Part shown: positions 1-6,229 of the stretch, piece after piece | Position numbering within the stretch: the first letter of the stretch is position 1 | How the letters are laid out: every line of letters begins with the position of its first letter | Translations under genes and position numbers: made by a program | From: a virus | Strand: one strand, 5' to 3' | IMG/VR virus record: IMGVR_UViG_3300042477_000155 | Location: 1-23,834 of that record | Length of the DNA: 23,834 bases | Notes under the pieces: model-generated | The model's database searches: none | What the model saw: only the letters and a program-made list of their open reading frames with translations | What the model was told of the DNA's origin: nothing

Positions 1-16
1 TGCTTGTATCTACCGC

Positions 17-262
17 CTACTGGCATGGCTTGCCGTCCTCCTTGAAGCAGTCCCAACCATGGCGCTTCATTTCGTGAATGATTTCATCTTCGCTACAGGT
101 GCTGGCAAGATACATCCGCCTCGCCTCATCGCGTTCCTTGCGCAGCCGTTCGATCTCGTCGGCGGCTTCTGTGATGGCAACGGCAAGAACCACGGCTTTC
201 TGCTTCTCTACGCCTTCAGCCCACAAGCGCAGACGCGGCACGATGTCATCAGGGTCGGTCAT
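17..262 (-). CDS. Small coiled-coil phage protein, function unknown
   Basis: This 81-residue protein begins with MTDPDDIVPRL. Its middle (about residues 20-50) is rich in Glu, Arg and Lys with heptad-like spacing (EIERLRKERDEARR), which suggests a helical or coiled-coil segment. The C-terminal part holds two Cys and ends in KPCQ. The ATG is chosen because it overlaps the stop of the upstream winged-helix gene by 4 bases (ATGA) and has a purine-rich AAGGGAAAG just before it; the longer open frame upstream lies over that gene. It is the last gene of the leftward early operon inside the window. I do not recognise a family. An accessory DNA-metabolism or regulatory role is only suggested by position. 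Confidence 0.75.
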   Translation of the reverse strand: MTDPDDIVPRLRLWAEGVEKQKAVVLAVAITEAADEIERLRKERDEARRMYLASTCSEDEIIHEMKRHGWDCFKEDGKPCQ

Positions 263-513
263 CGCTTTCCCTTTGTGAACTTGGCGACCCGGTTCAAGTC
301 GAACACGCCGGGGTTGTCGATGGCGTACCCGTCCTTCGCGTGGATGAGCCGCACTCCGTAACGGGTCCGTGCGCGGACCAGCATCATGCTCACGGCCCGC
401 GTGGTGATTCCGTAGCGAGCCGCAAGTGCCTTGCGCGTCCACCTCTTTCCGGCGTTGATCTGCGCAAGCAGCGCGAGCGTCCGGTGCGTGTCGTTTTCGG
501 TTGTCTCCATCAT
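259..513 (-). CDS. Winged-helix/HTH DNA-binding protein
   Basis: This is an 84-residue protein. Residues about 12-50 (LLAQINAGKRWTRKALAARY then GITTRAVSMMLVRARTRYGV) look like a helix-turn-helix of the winged type: a leading helix, the turn around GIT, and a recognition helix RAVSMMLVRAR. The following RLIHAKDGYAID fits a beta wing. It is therefore a likely phage transcriptional regulator binding DNA in the cytoplasm. The start ATG overlaps the upstream stop (ATGA), and GGAGG lies 7 bases upstream. Its targets could be the palindromes in the control region at 2202-2681, but that is inference. The family assignment is by pattern only. Confidence 0.75.
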   Translation of the reverse strand: MMETTENDTHRTLALLAQINAGKRWTRKALAARYGITTRAVSMMLVRARTRYGVRLIHAKDGYAIDNPGVFDLNRVAKFTKGKR

Positions 514-758
514 CGGAAGTCCTCCGTGGTATCCGCGATGAAGCGGCCCCGTGCGTTCTCCTCAAGGCTGCGCACAAACACACGCATGGCCGTGAGCAGC
601 ACGCGGTTGTTGCTCACCTTGGGGGTCATGCCGACGTTGCGCTGCATCTCCTCGCGGACGATTTCCTTCGCCCGCTGCATGAGCGTGCGGACCTCGTCGG
701 CCTCCGCGTGGTCCGTGAACTGGAAGCCGATCTGCTTCGTGCTTTTCGGTGTAGGCAC
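510..758 (-). CDS. Small basic phage protein, function unknown
   Basis: This 82-residue protein starts at a GTG (read as Met) with a strong GAGGAG ribosome site 6 bases upstream; there is no better ATG. The sequence reads MPTPKSTKQIGFQF followed by a long predicted helix (ADEVRTLMQRAKEIVREEMQ) and a second one (NRVLLTAMRVFVRSLEENAR). The short N-terminal strand followed by two helices is reminiscent of small dimeric DNA-binding proteins, but I see no diagnostic motif. It sits between the nuclease gene and the winged-helix gene in the early operon, with an 83-base gap to the former that contains a hairpin, and overlaps the latter by 4 bases. Confidence 0.7.
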   Translation of the reverse strand: MPTPKSTKQIGFQFTDHAEADEVRTLMQRAKEIVREEMQRNVGMTPKVSNNRVLLTAMRVFVRSLEENARGRFIADTTEDFR

Positions 759-825
759 CGTTGTCTCCTCACCCCGCTCCCGGCGGGTACGGTCGGCGCG
801 ACCTGCGCCTCGGTCAATGGTAACG

Positions 826-841
826 CCCCGCTACGGCGGGG
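826..841 (-). other. GC hairpin immediately after the nuclease gene
   Basis: This is a perfect 6-bp inverted repeat, CCCCGC and GCGGGG, around a 4-base loop. It begins directly after the stop codon of the nuclease gene on the minus strand. No T-run follows on the minus strand, so it is not a standard intrinsic terminator. It may protect the 3' end of an mRNA or slow transcription before the next gene. Confidence 0.5.
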
Positions 842-1273
842 TCAAGGGATGAATCGGAAATCCGTCACGGGAATCTCGTACATCGCTTCGATGTCGGCGG
901 GGTCGTTGCGGTCGCGCCTGCCGCCCGTGATCGTCGGCCAATGGTTCCGGCGGCGATTCTCCACGCGCAGCCAGCCCGTCCGGTCGCGCCACGCGACGAG
1001 CAGCCCGCCCATGCAGCCATGCTCCCGGCACGCCTGCGCGAGCGCGATGACCTTCGCTCGGCTGATGATGTAGGTGGGGTAGTGGTCGTGTTCATGGCGG
1101 CGGCACTTCACCTCCACAAGCCCCGCCACCGTCCCGTCCGCACGCAGCACCTCAAAGTCGTACTCGGCAAGGCGTGCGGTTTCGACCGCTCGCAGCCCGG
1201 TGGCCTGCTCAAGCACGGCGACGGCCTCGCGCTGGCGGCGGCGGTCCTCGTCCCGTTCGTAGATCGGCCTCAT
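842..1273 (-). CDS. Predicted PD-(D/E)XK-type nuclease
   Basis: This is a 143-residue protein. Asp39 in EYDFEVLR is followed by Glu54-Val55-Lys56 in GLVEVKCRR, the acidic/ExK spacing of PD-(D/E)XK nucleases, where these residues bind the metal and activate water. A downstream helix with SRAKVIALAQAC (about 71-82) and a strand LLVAWRD (91-97) fit the core fold of resolvase and VRR-type enzymes. It probably cuts phage DNA intermediates during replication or recombination. The start ATG overlaps the stop of the DUF1376 gene (ATGA), with AAGGAG 8 bases upstream, so the two are likely co-translated. The family call rests on the motif; the exact subfamily cannot be named. Confidence 0.7.
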   Translation of the reverse strand: MRPIYERDEDRRRQREAVAVLEQATGLRAVETARLAEYDFEVLRADGTVAGLVEVKCRRHEHDHYPTYIISRAKVIALAQACREHGCMGGLLVAWRDRTGWLRVENRRRNHWPTITGGRRDRNDPADIEAMYEIPVTDFRFIP

Positions 1274-2172
1274 GCCACCTGCTCCTTCAGCCCCAACCGA
1301 TGCCGCATGACCGCGTCCGCGTTGCGGACCCCCTCCCAATCCGCCAGCAGGGTCTTGCGCAGGAACTCGTAGGGGTTGATCCCGCGTTCGCCCCACTCGG
1401 TCAAGGCGCGGTTCCACGCGGCCACGATCAGGTCCGGGCCGACCCCCTTCTCGCGCAGCCCCTTGATGTACCCCCGCTGCTGCGCGGCGACGGCTTCCGG
1501 CGACAGGATGCGATTCCCCGGCCACCGTGTTATGCGCCCCATCTCATGCGGGGTCGGGTCGCGCAGCACGACATCGCCGGAAATGCCTTTAGGCGCGTCG
1601 GAAGGGGTCGGTTGCGGCGTGGACCCGTCCGAACGCTTCGGACGCGCCTGCGTCGATCCCTGCCCCCTTGCCGGGGAAACGGCTGTGGGCTTGGACCCTT
1701 GCTTTGCAGAAATCCCCTCCCCTCCCCCTGCACCCCCACCCGTAGGGTGGGGGGTTGTAGGTGTAGGTGTAGTTGTAGCAGCCAATGCGGTCGCATTGGG
1801 TACCCCATTGGGGTTGCCATTGGGGTTGCCATTAGGGTCGCTATGGCCACCCCATCGCCGCGCCGCCCCGCGCCGTCCCGCGTCGGCGGCAGTTTCAATT
1901 CGCGCTATCGACTTTTCGCGCTCCCGTTCCATGCGCGGATGCACCAGCCCGTTGGGGCCAAGGTGGAAGCGCGCCCGCAGGACGGTCCAATCCTCGTCCG
2001 TCAGGTCGCATCGGGTGATCCGGCTGCACACTTCCCGGCTGTCCGGGATGCTGCCGTTCGTCCATGCGTAAAGCAGCAGTTGGGTGAACGCCCATCCCTG
2101 CTGCGGCGTGAACATCGCTGTGCTGGTCAGGAAGTCCGTTGGGTACATCGGGAACCATTGAGGCTGTGCCAT
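1270..2172 (-). CDS. DUF1376 (YdaU-like) replication protein
   Basis: This is a 300-residue protein. Residues 4-90 show the DUF1376 pattern: PQWFPMYPTDFL at the start, then a helical wHTH-like region with LLLYAW and LHPRME-type sequence ending in MEREREKS. This domain is found in phage replication initiators and helicase-loader-like proteins. Residues about 110-215 form a low-complexity linker rich in Pro, Asn, Gly and Thr. The C-terminal part (about 234-300) contains GYIKGLREKGVGPDLIVAAW and NPYEFLRKTLLADWE, probably a second helical domain. It is the first gene after the promoter at 2291-2318 and has no clear ribosome site. Replication initiation is inferred from the family and position. 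Confidence 0.8.
   Translation of the reverse strand: MAQPQWFPMYPTDFLTSTAMFTPQQGWAFTQLLLYAWTNGSIPDSREVCSRITRCDLTDEDWTVLRARFHLGPNGLVHPRMEREREKSIARIETAADAGRRGAARRWGGHSDPNGNPNGNPNGVPNATALAATTTPTPTTPHPTGGGAGGGEGISAKQGSKPTAVSPARGQGSTQARPKRSDGSTPQPTPSDAPKGISGDVVLRDPTPHEMGRITRWPGNRILSPEAVAAQQRGYIKGLREKGVGPDLIVAAWNRALTEWGERGINPYEFLRKTLLADWEGVRNADAVMRHRLGLKEQVA
1795..1842 (-). repeat. Four 12-bp tandem units encoding an Asn-Pro-Asn-Gly linker
   Basis: On the plus strand, ATTGGGGTTGCC occurs twice in tandem (1807-1818, 1819-1830), flanked by a diverged unit on each side (1795-1806 and 1831-1842). On the minus strand the units encode NPNG-type tetrapeptides in the DUF1376 protein linker. The near-identical DNA units suggest recent slippage expansion. 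Confidence 0.75.
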
Positions 2173-2201
2173 ACAGGGTCCAATCGCCGGGAGGGGCGGG
2201 G

Positions 2202-2266
2202 GAGCGGGTGCAAAGCGACCCCGCCCCGTCCACGGCTTTCAAGATGGTGAGCAGTTGCACCCGCTC
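2202..2266 (-). promoter_or_regulatory. 12-bp perfect inverted repeat in the early leader RNA
   Basis: The arms at 2202-2213 (GAGCGGGTGCAA on the plus strand) and 2255-2266 (its exact reverse complement) enclose a 41-base loop. The element lies in the predicted untranslated leader of the early operon, ending 29 bases before the ATG at 2172. It is separated by one base from the hairpin at 2268-2283. The pairing is seen directly; a role in attenuation or antitermination is inferred. Confidence 0.6.
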
Positions 2267-2267
2267 A

Positions 2268-2283
2268 TCCCGCGAGCGCGGGA
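2268..2283 (-). promoter_or_regulatory. Hairpin or operator at the early transcript 5' end
   Basis: TCCCGCG and CGCGGGA form a perfect 7-bp inverted repeat with a 2-base centre. It starts about one base after the transcription start predicted from the -10 box at 2291-2296. It could be a repressor operator overlapping +1 or a 5'-terminal RNA hairpin; with a 2-base centre, the RNA form would lose the innermost pair. Confidence 0.55.
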
Positions 2284-2290
2284 CACCCCC

Positions 2291-2318
2291 ATCATACCTC
2301 CTTCCCGGCGGGTGTCAA
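2291..2318 (-). promoter_or_regulatory. Sigma70-type promoter of the leftward early operon
   Basis: The minus strand carries TTGACA (2313-2318), a perfect -35 box, then a 16-bp spacer and TATGAT (2291-2296), one mismatch from the -10 consensus. The predicted start is near 2284. It faces the DUF1376, nuclease and small-protein genes. The AAGGAGG inside the spacer looks like a ribosome site, but it precedes the likely start of transcription. Confidence 0.75.
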
Positions 2319-2493
2319 GGGCGGGCAGCAGCGGGCGCGTTCCGCGTTCCGCCCTGCCCCGGCGGGAGGTTCCATCGTTACCCCATCGGTGATATCGGCA
2401 GGGGTCGTACCTCGCGGCCTTGTGCCCTGCCCCGAGTGGGATTCGCGTGCGCGAACGGACGCTGCACCCACATCTCCGCACTCAAAGCATAGC

Positions 2494-2518
2494 AAAGTGG
2501 AAGTTTATCTTCCACTTT
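2494..2518. promoter_or_regulatory. 10-bp perfect palindrome arms, 5-base centre
   Basis: AAAGTGGAAG (2494-2503) and CTTCCACTTT (2509-2518) flank TTTAT. The perfect symmetry over 25 bases suggests a dimeric protein-binding operator or an origin hairpin. There is no U-run typical of a terminator on either strand. Confidence 0.6.
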
Positions 2519-2534
2519 CTTGAACCCGTTTGCG

Positions 2535-2551
2535 TGTCGATTCAATCGACA
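2535..2551. promoter_or_regulatory. 17-bp perfect palindrome, candidate operator
   Basis: TGTCGATT and AATCGACA flank a single central C. This size and symmetry are typical of repressor operators. It lies 16 bases from the palindrome at 2494-2518. The binding protein is unknown; the winged-helix protein at 259-513 is one candidate. Confidence 0.6.
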
Positions 2552-2578
2552 AGTCCGCATAAGCGGTTCAAATCCGCC

Positions 2579-2596
2579 ACAGTTGTGAACAAGTGT
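2579..2596. promoter_or_regulatory. Interrupted palindrome, weak candidate operator
   Basis: The pattern ACAgTTGTgaACAAgTGT is symmetric except at the lower-case positions. It is weaker than its neighbours and could be chance. Confidence 0.35.
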
Positions 2597-2662
2597 TGCC
2601 CTTGCCTGCCGCCCGTATACGTTTCTTCACGCAACGAGCGTTTCGTAAGCGGAAAGGAGAAT

Positions 2663-2681
2663 CCGTAAGAGTTTCTTACGG
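2663..2681 (-). terminator. 8-bp inverted repeat across the stop of the HEXXH gene
   Basis: CCGTAAGA (2663-2670) and TCTTACGG (2674-2681) flank GTT. The repeat includes the TAA stop of the small HEXXH gene. On the minus strand it is followed by ATTCTCCTTTCC, only moderately T-rich, so it is a weak candidate for a terminator of the rightward-lying genes. A third CGTAAG copy at 2644-2649, 20 bases from the second, makes an operator equally possible. Confidence 0.4.
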
Positions 2682-2939
2682 GGTGCGCCTGTAGCGCAAA
2701 CGCCACAGCAGGCGGGACAGGTCGTTGGCCGTCGCATGCACAGCCGATTCGTCTAGTAAGGGCAACGAGGCGTGCAGGGCTTCGTGGATGATGGTGTCCA
2801 ACTGGTCGGCCTCACCCTGCCACGTTCCAATTCGGATGACCCGGCCCTCGGCCTTGCCGGGATCGACCATGTCCCCGTAGTCCTTCATGTTGGCCGCGAA
2901 CCGCAGCCGCCAATACTTGCCGCCAAGCCGTACGCGCAT
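2676..2939 (-). CDS. Small HEXXH-motif putative zinc peptidase-like protein
   Basis: This is an 87-residue protein. Residues 48-56 read DTIIHEALH: His52-Glu53 and His56 form an HEXXH zinc-binding motif inside a helix. The N-terminal MRVRLGGKYWRLRF looks like a beta-hairpin. Conserved-looking acidic residues in the following helix (LLDESAVHATANDLSRLLWR) could supply a third ligand. Small phage proteins of this SprT/wss-like layout are common but uncharacterised. The ATG has AAGGA 6 bases upstream and sits 24 bases after the phosphoesterase gene. It is the last gene before the control region. Peptidase activity is inferred only from the motif. Confidence 0.75.
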   Translation of the reverse strand: MRVRLGGKYWRLRFAANMKDYGDMVDPGKAEGRVIRIGTWQGEADQLDTIIHEALHASLPLLDESAVHATANDLSRLLWRLRYRRTP

Positions 2940-2963
2940 GATCTGTCCTTCTCAAACGGCCAG

Positions 2964-3935
2964 TTAGTTCGCGTCGTGAATGTCCCACGCAATCCGTGGC
3001 GTGCCGCGCCGTACCCCTGTTCGACTTACCGCAGCCTCCCATCGGGTGTAAAGCCGAATCCATTTTGCCCGAACCGGGGTCGGGCCGACTCCCTTTTCAA
3101 CGATCCACCCGCCCGACCCGTCGCCCCAATCTTTCTTGTAGGTGCCGCAACGGATGAAGTCTGCGTGTCGGGTCCGCACCTCGTACAAGCCGTTCCGTGT
3201 CTCTAGGTACTCCCGTGCGATGCCGACGATGTTCGACTGGTGGTTGTGCCCGACCGCGATGCAGTCCACGCCCTCCACCCATGAGAACATCCGGCGGCTG
3301 TCAAGCACGCCCATCGACATCGGGGCCGATCCGCCGCTGCCGTGGTGATATCGCATCGTCCAAGTCATCCGGCAGTTGTTCACTTGGCAACGAATCTTGA
3401 CCCACCCGCCGTAACCGCCCGCGCCCATCTGACTCGCGGGGTTGTGAACCTTGATCGTTCGGACAAGGTTTGTCGTGGGGCAAGTTTCGTGATGCTTGAG
3501 CCACGCCGATTCGTGATTCCCCTGCCCAAGCACGCACCAGTTCTGCGCGTAGGGCGCGTACTGCTCCGCAGCATCGTCAATCACCTTGTCGAAGTACGCG
3601 GCGGCAAGTTGGCTGGAGCGCAACTGCGACTTGCTCTGTCGCCTGTCCGAAACCCCCTGCATCAAGTCCAGCGTGTCGCCTAGGTCGATGATGATGGCGC
3701 GACGTTCGATGGCCTCATCAAGATGTCGCATCTCCGTTTCCCGGCAATTCTTCGGGTTGTCCGTATGCGCGTCCGAGCGGACCAACACCCATTGCTCCCA
3801 ATTTGACGATACCGGGTCGCAGTCGATGATGTGGATGTTCTTGCCGTGGTGCGATGCCTTGAAAGGCACAGCCGCAGACGAGGGCTTTGCCCTTTGCTTC
3901 GGTGCGGGCTTCGCGTTCCCTCGTCGCTTTGCCAT
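2964..3935 (-). CDS. Calcineurin-like metallophosphoesterase
   Basis: This is a 323-residue protein with the ordered motifs of the family: Asp55-x-His57 in VRSDAHTDN, Gly86-Asp87-x-x-Asp90 in IDLGDTLDLM, Gly139-Asn140-His141-Glu142 in LGQGNHESA, a His pair at 197-198 in RYHHGSGG, and Gly229-His230-x-His232 in AVGHNHQSN. These build the two-metal site that hydrolyses phosphomono- or diesters. The first 25 residues are Lys/Ala/Pro-rich and probably disordered. The ATG has GGAGG 8 bases upstream and lies 3 bases after the Cys-motif gene. The substrate is unknown: nucleic-acid processing or nucleotide-signal cleavage are both possible. The domain call is strong, the role is not. Confidence 0.9.
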   Translation of the reverse strand: MAKRRGNAKPAPKQRAKPSSAAVPFKASHHGKNIHIIDCDPVSSNWEQWVLVRSDAHTDNPKNCRETEMRHLDEAIERRAIIIDLGDTLDLMQGVSDRRQSKSQLRSSQLAAAYFDKVIDDAAEQYAPYAQNWCVLGQGNHESAWLKHHETCPTTNLVRTIKVHNPASQMGAGGYGGWVKIRCQVNNCRMTWTMRYHHGSGGSAPMSMGVLDSRRMFSWVEGVDCIAVGHNHQSNIVGIAREYLETRNGLYEVRTRHADFIRCGTYKKDWGDGSGGWIVEKGVGPTPVRAKWIRLYTRWEAAVSRTGVRRGTPRIAWDIHDAN

Positions 3936-3938
3936 CGG

Positions 3939-4373
3939 TCATCCCTCCGGTTTCGGATCGTCGCCGTTCTTGAACGGCACCAGTTTGTTCAGGGCTTCGC
4001 GCCTTTTCTTGCACCCGCCGCATTCCTTGATGCCGAGCGTCTTGGTGACCTTGGCTACGGCATCGCCAAGTCCTCGCATCCGCGAACCTTCGGACGGCTG
4101 ATCCGTGAGCGCGACCTGCGGCGCGGTCGGCTGGCCTTCGGGCGTGGAGTTCGCTTCGGAGCGAACGGGCTGCACCTTGGCGTTCGGCAACGAAACGAGG
4201 ATCAGCGGAGGATTGGAGTAATCGCCGTTCCGGGCTTCCCGGTGTTCGCACGTTCCGCATCCCGCCATGTCAAGCCCGCGAATGCAGCGCGGAACAAAAT
4301 CCTGCATTTGGCAGGACTTGCAATCAACGACTTCCTTCTCGTAGTTGCCGATGCGCAGTCGGAGCGTGTTCAT
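3939..4373 (-). CDS. Cys-motif protein with C-terminal CGGC signature
   Basis: This is a 144-residue protein. The N-terminal third holds Cys18, Cys21, Cys30, Cys39 and Cys42 (CKSC, then PRC, then CGTC), a likely zinc-binding or iron-sulfur-like cluster. A Pro/Thr/Gln-rich linker (about 55-98) follows. The C-terminus has LGDAVAKVTKTLGIK then Cys118-x-x-Cys121 and KKRREALNKLVPF, a motif I recognise as recurrent in small phage proteins of unknown function. The start overlaps the stop of the cysteine-rich gene by 4 bases (ATGA), so the two are translationally coupled. Metal binding is inferred; the role is unknown. Confidence 0.75.
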   Translation of the reverse strand: MNTLRLRIGNYEKEVVDCKSCQMQDFVPRCIRGLDMAGCGTCEHREARNGDYSNPPLILVSLPNAKVQPVRSEANSTPEGQPTAPQVALTDQPSEGSRMRGLGDAVAKVTKTLGIKECGGCKKRREALNKLVPFKNGDDPKPEG

Positions 4374-6229
4374 GTGAGCGTGATTGTGTTGGCGTTTGTC
4401 TTGCAGAAAATCTTGGGGTCGTAGTACGCCTCATCGCACAATTCGGCGCACTCTCCCACGGGAGTGATTTGGCAATACTCGCAGTCGTTGATCGCAAACT
4501 GAAGCGGGTACGTTCGGCAATCGGTGGAAGGCTGGCACAGCCCGCAGATCGAACTGTACCCGTAGATCAGCACCACCCATGTCTGCGAAACCGGGTCAAA
4601 GATTTCGATGTCGTTGTAGGGCCACACGCTGCCAGCGGACCACGCGATTTCGTCGCATTCGACGTACGCCTGCGGCGGCAGGTTGTCGCCAATGCACCCC
4701 GAAAAGGAGGTTTCGTCCTGCGACACCGGAATCATCTCATACCGCTTGCCGCAGCCGTATTCGGCCGGGGACAGGCAATTCCCGCTGATGGCCGTGTTCA
4801 CCACGTTGCGGACGCTCAACACGGGTTCAAAAATCTGACACGCGCAAACGCGGTAGCGGATGCTCGTCCCCGTCAGGTAAACGCACACCTGCTGCGATGC
4901 CGGAAGAATCTCCGCGTGATCGACATTCAGCGTGTCCCCCGGCGAAAACGGCGGGCGCGGACTCAAATCGAATCCGCAGTCCACGCACGACTGCCTGTAG
5001 CCGAACCAAAAGCACTCGCCCCCGTCACCGAGAGCCGTCGCCGTGATGACGGGATTCAGTCGGGCGTTGATCCGTTGCGCGATGCCGAATGCGTTGCCGC
5101 TCAAGATGTTCAGCGTGTAATCGCAGATTTCCATGCACGGAACCGCCAGCGGTCCCGGGGGCCATTCCGTGTTGATGATGCACGGGTCTTGGTCGGTGAT
5201 CTGCTTGATCGACACCAAGCCCATGTAGAAGTTCCTGACCTGCTCCTGCATCTCGGGGTCTTGCGAAGAAGGATCAAGCCCTTCGTTCTCCGCAAAGCAG
5301 TACGGGAAGCAAATCTTCATCACCTCGGCAACATGGTCCGCGCATCCGGTTTCCATTCCTGACACGACGGAATAGAAGGTGAACAGCGAATGCGACCCGG
5401 TGGGGTCTTCGATGTTGATGCACAGGTCCGGGTCTTGTTCGCAGATATCGCCTTCGATGCAGCAGTAATCAAGGGCGGCAGGACAGTCAGGGCAGACGGC
5501 AGGCGTAGATTCGACTTGCAGGTAAATCCCGGCCTGTTGGTCGGGAATCATCGACTGAATGATCTGCGTGAGGTCGGGGATGCAGATTCCGACGCGCTGT
5601 TCCGCGTCGATTCCCGTCGTTGCGTACGACTCCCTCGGGAAATCGCGGTCGCAGCAGACGCAGTCGCGCCCGGCGGGATTTGGCGAGAACGCGACTCCCC
5701 ATTTCTTGTAGCACGCAGTCATGTTGCTGCGCATGGTCAGCGGGCAACTTTCGTTCGTGCCGAACTGGTCGCACTTGTCGTAGCAGTCGGCCACCGTGTC
5801 TGCGCATATGTCCTGCGGCGGCGTTACGACGGGCTGGCCCTCAACCTCAAGGTTTCCGATGCCCCCGACGGGAACGTGCGTCTGCGGTTCTGCGGAGCAA
5901 CACGGCTGTTCGCCTTGGTCGCGGACGGAAAGGAGCGTCCCCACGTTGATGGGATTCAAGCCCGAACCCGGCGGGCACGGGAACGGCGTTGGGGTAAGCC
6001 CCTTGAGTTCGTACGCGCAGCCCAAATACGAAATGAGGTAGCACTTCGTCGGGTCAAGCGGCACCGGAATGCCGATGAACTCAAGATACGACTCGCAGAA
6101 CTCAATCTGCGGAGGTCCGTCACAGCAGGCAACGTCGCAACACAACAACCCGGAAAACGCGTTGCAACGATCCGCGTAGTACGTCACCCCGGTGACGCAG
6201 CAGCAGGAATATGCCGTGGTTGCGCTCAC
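4370..6229 (-). CDS. Cysteine-rich 619-residue protein, function unknown
   Basis: This protein holds 53 cysteines in 619 residues (8.6 percent). Several are adjacent (Cys9-11, 30-31, 35-36, 110-111, 192-193, 256-257) and others are in CxxC pairs (246/249, 415/418, 562/565, 583/586). It is rich in Asp, Glu, Pro and aromatic residues and poor in Lys. I see no signal peptide, membrane segment or known domain. The start is the GTG whose last two bases overlap the previous stop (GTGA); the open frame continues 27 codons upstream but only over other genes. Many disulfides or many bound metals are possible. It could be a virion part or a protein released at lysis; both are guesses. Confidence 0.85.
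   Translation of the reverse strand: MSATTAYSCCCVTGVTYYADRCNAFSGLLCCDVACCDGPPQIEFCESYLEFIGIPVPLDPTKCYLISYLGCAYELKGLTPTPFPCPPGSGLNPINVGTLLSVRDQGEQPCCSAEPQTHVPVGGIGNLEVEGQPVVTPPQDICADTVADCYDKCDQFGTNESCPLTMRSNMTACYKKWGVAFSPNPAGRDCVCCDRDFPRESYATTGIDAEQRVGICIPDLTQIIQSMIPDQQAGIYLQVESTPAVCPDCPAALDYCCIEGDICEQDPDLCINIEDPTGSHSLFTFYSVVSGMETGCADHVAEVMKICFPYCFAENEGLDPSSQDPEMQEQVRNFYMGLVSIKQITDQDPCIINTEWPPGPLAVPCMEICDYTLNILSGNAFGIAQRINARLNPVITATALGDGGECFWFGYRQSCVDCGFDLSPRPPFSPGDTLNVDHAEILPASQQVCVYLTGTSIRYRVCACQIFEPVLSVRNVVNTAISGNCLSPAEYGCGKRYEMIPVSQDETSFSGCIGDNLPPQAYVECDEIAWSAGSVWPYNDIEIFDPVSQTWVVLIYGYSSICGLCQPSTDCRTYPLQFAINDCEYCQITPVGECAELCDEAYYDPKIFCKTNANTITLT

Larger units (their letters stand above)
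2319..2675. other. Gene-free control or origin region
   Basis: No convincing gene lies here; short open frames exist on both strands but lack ribosome sites. The left part (2319-2480) is GC-rich, with GGCAGGG at 2397-2403 facing CCCTGCC at 2425-2431, and another CCCTGCC at 2352-2358. The right part (2480-2675) is clearly AT-richer than the rest of the window and holds a cluster of palindromes listed separately. Position between the end of the accessory/late genes and the early promoter fits a regulatory switch or a replication origin. Confidence 0.55.

Noticed and set aside
826-841. Intrinsic terminator
   Set aside because: The stem is good but no T-run follows on the minus strand; kept only as a hairpin.
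1174-2250. 358-codon plus-strand open frame opposite the DUF1376 gene
   Set aside because: The minus-strand gene has a recognised domain; the plus-strand translation is low complexity and Arg/Pro-rich.
2239-2295. Tiny minus-strand open frame after AAGGAGG in the control region
   Set aside because: The AAGGAGG is the spacer of a near-consensus promoter, and the ATG lies in its -10 box, so it would not be in the transcript.
2292-2495. 67-codon minus-strand frame with a CFEC start in the control region
   Set aside because: It has a TTG start without ribosome site, ends in the promoter and overlaps the palindromic DNA; no family resemblance.
2378-2560. 60-codon minus-strand frame through the palindromes
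   Set aside because: It has no ribosome site and reads through two perfect inverted repeats better explained as regulatory sites.
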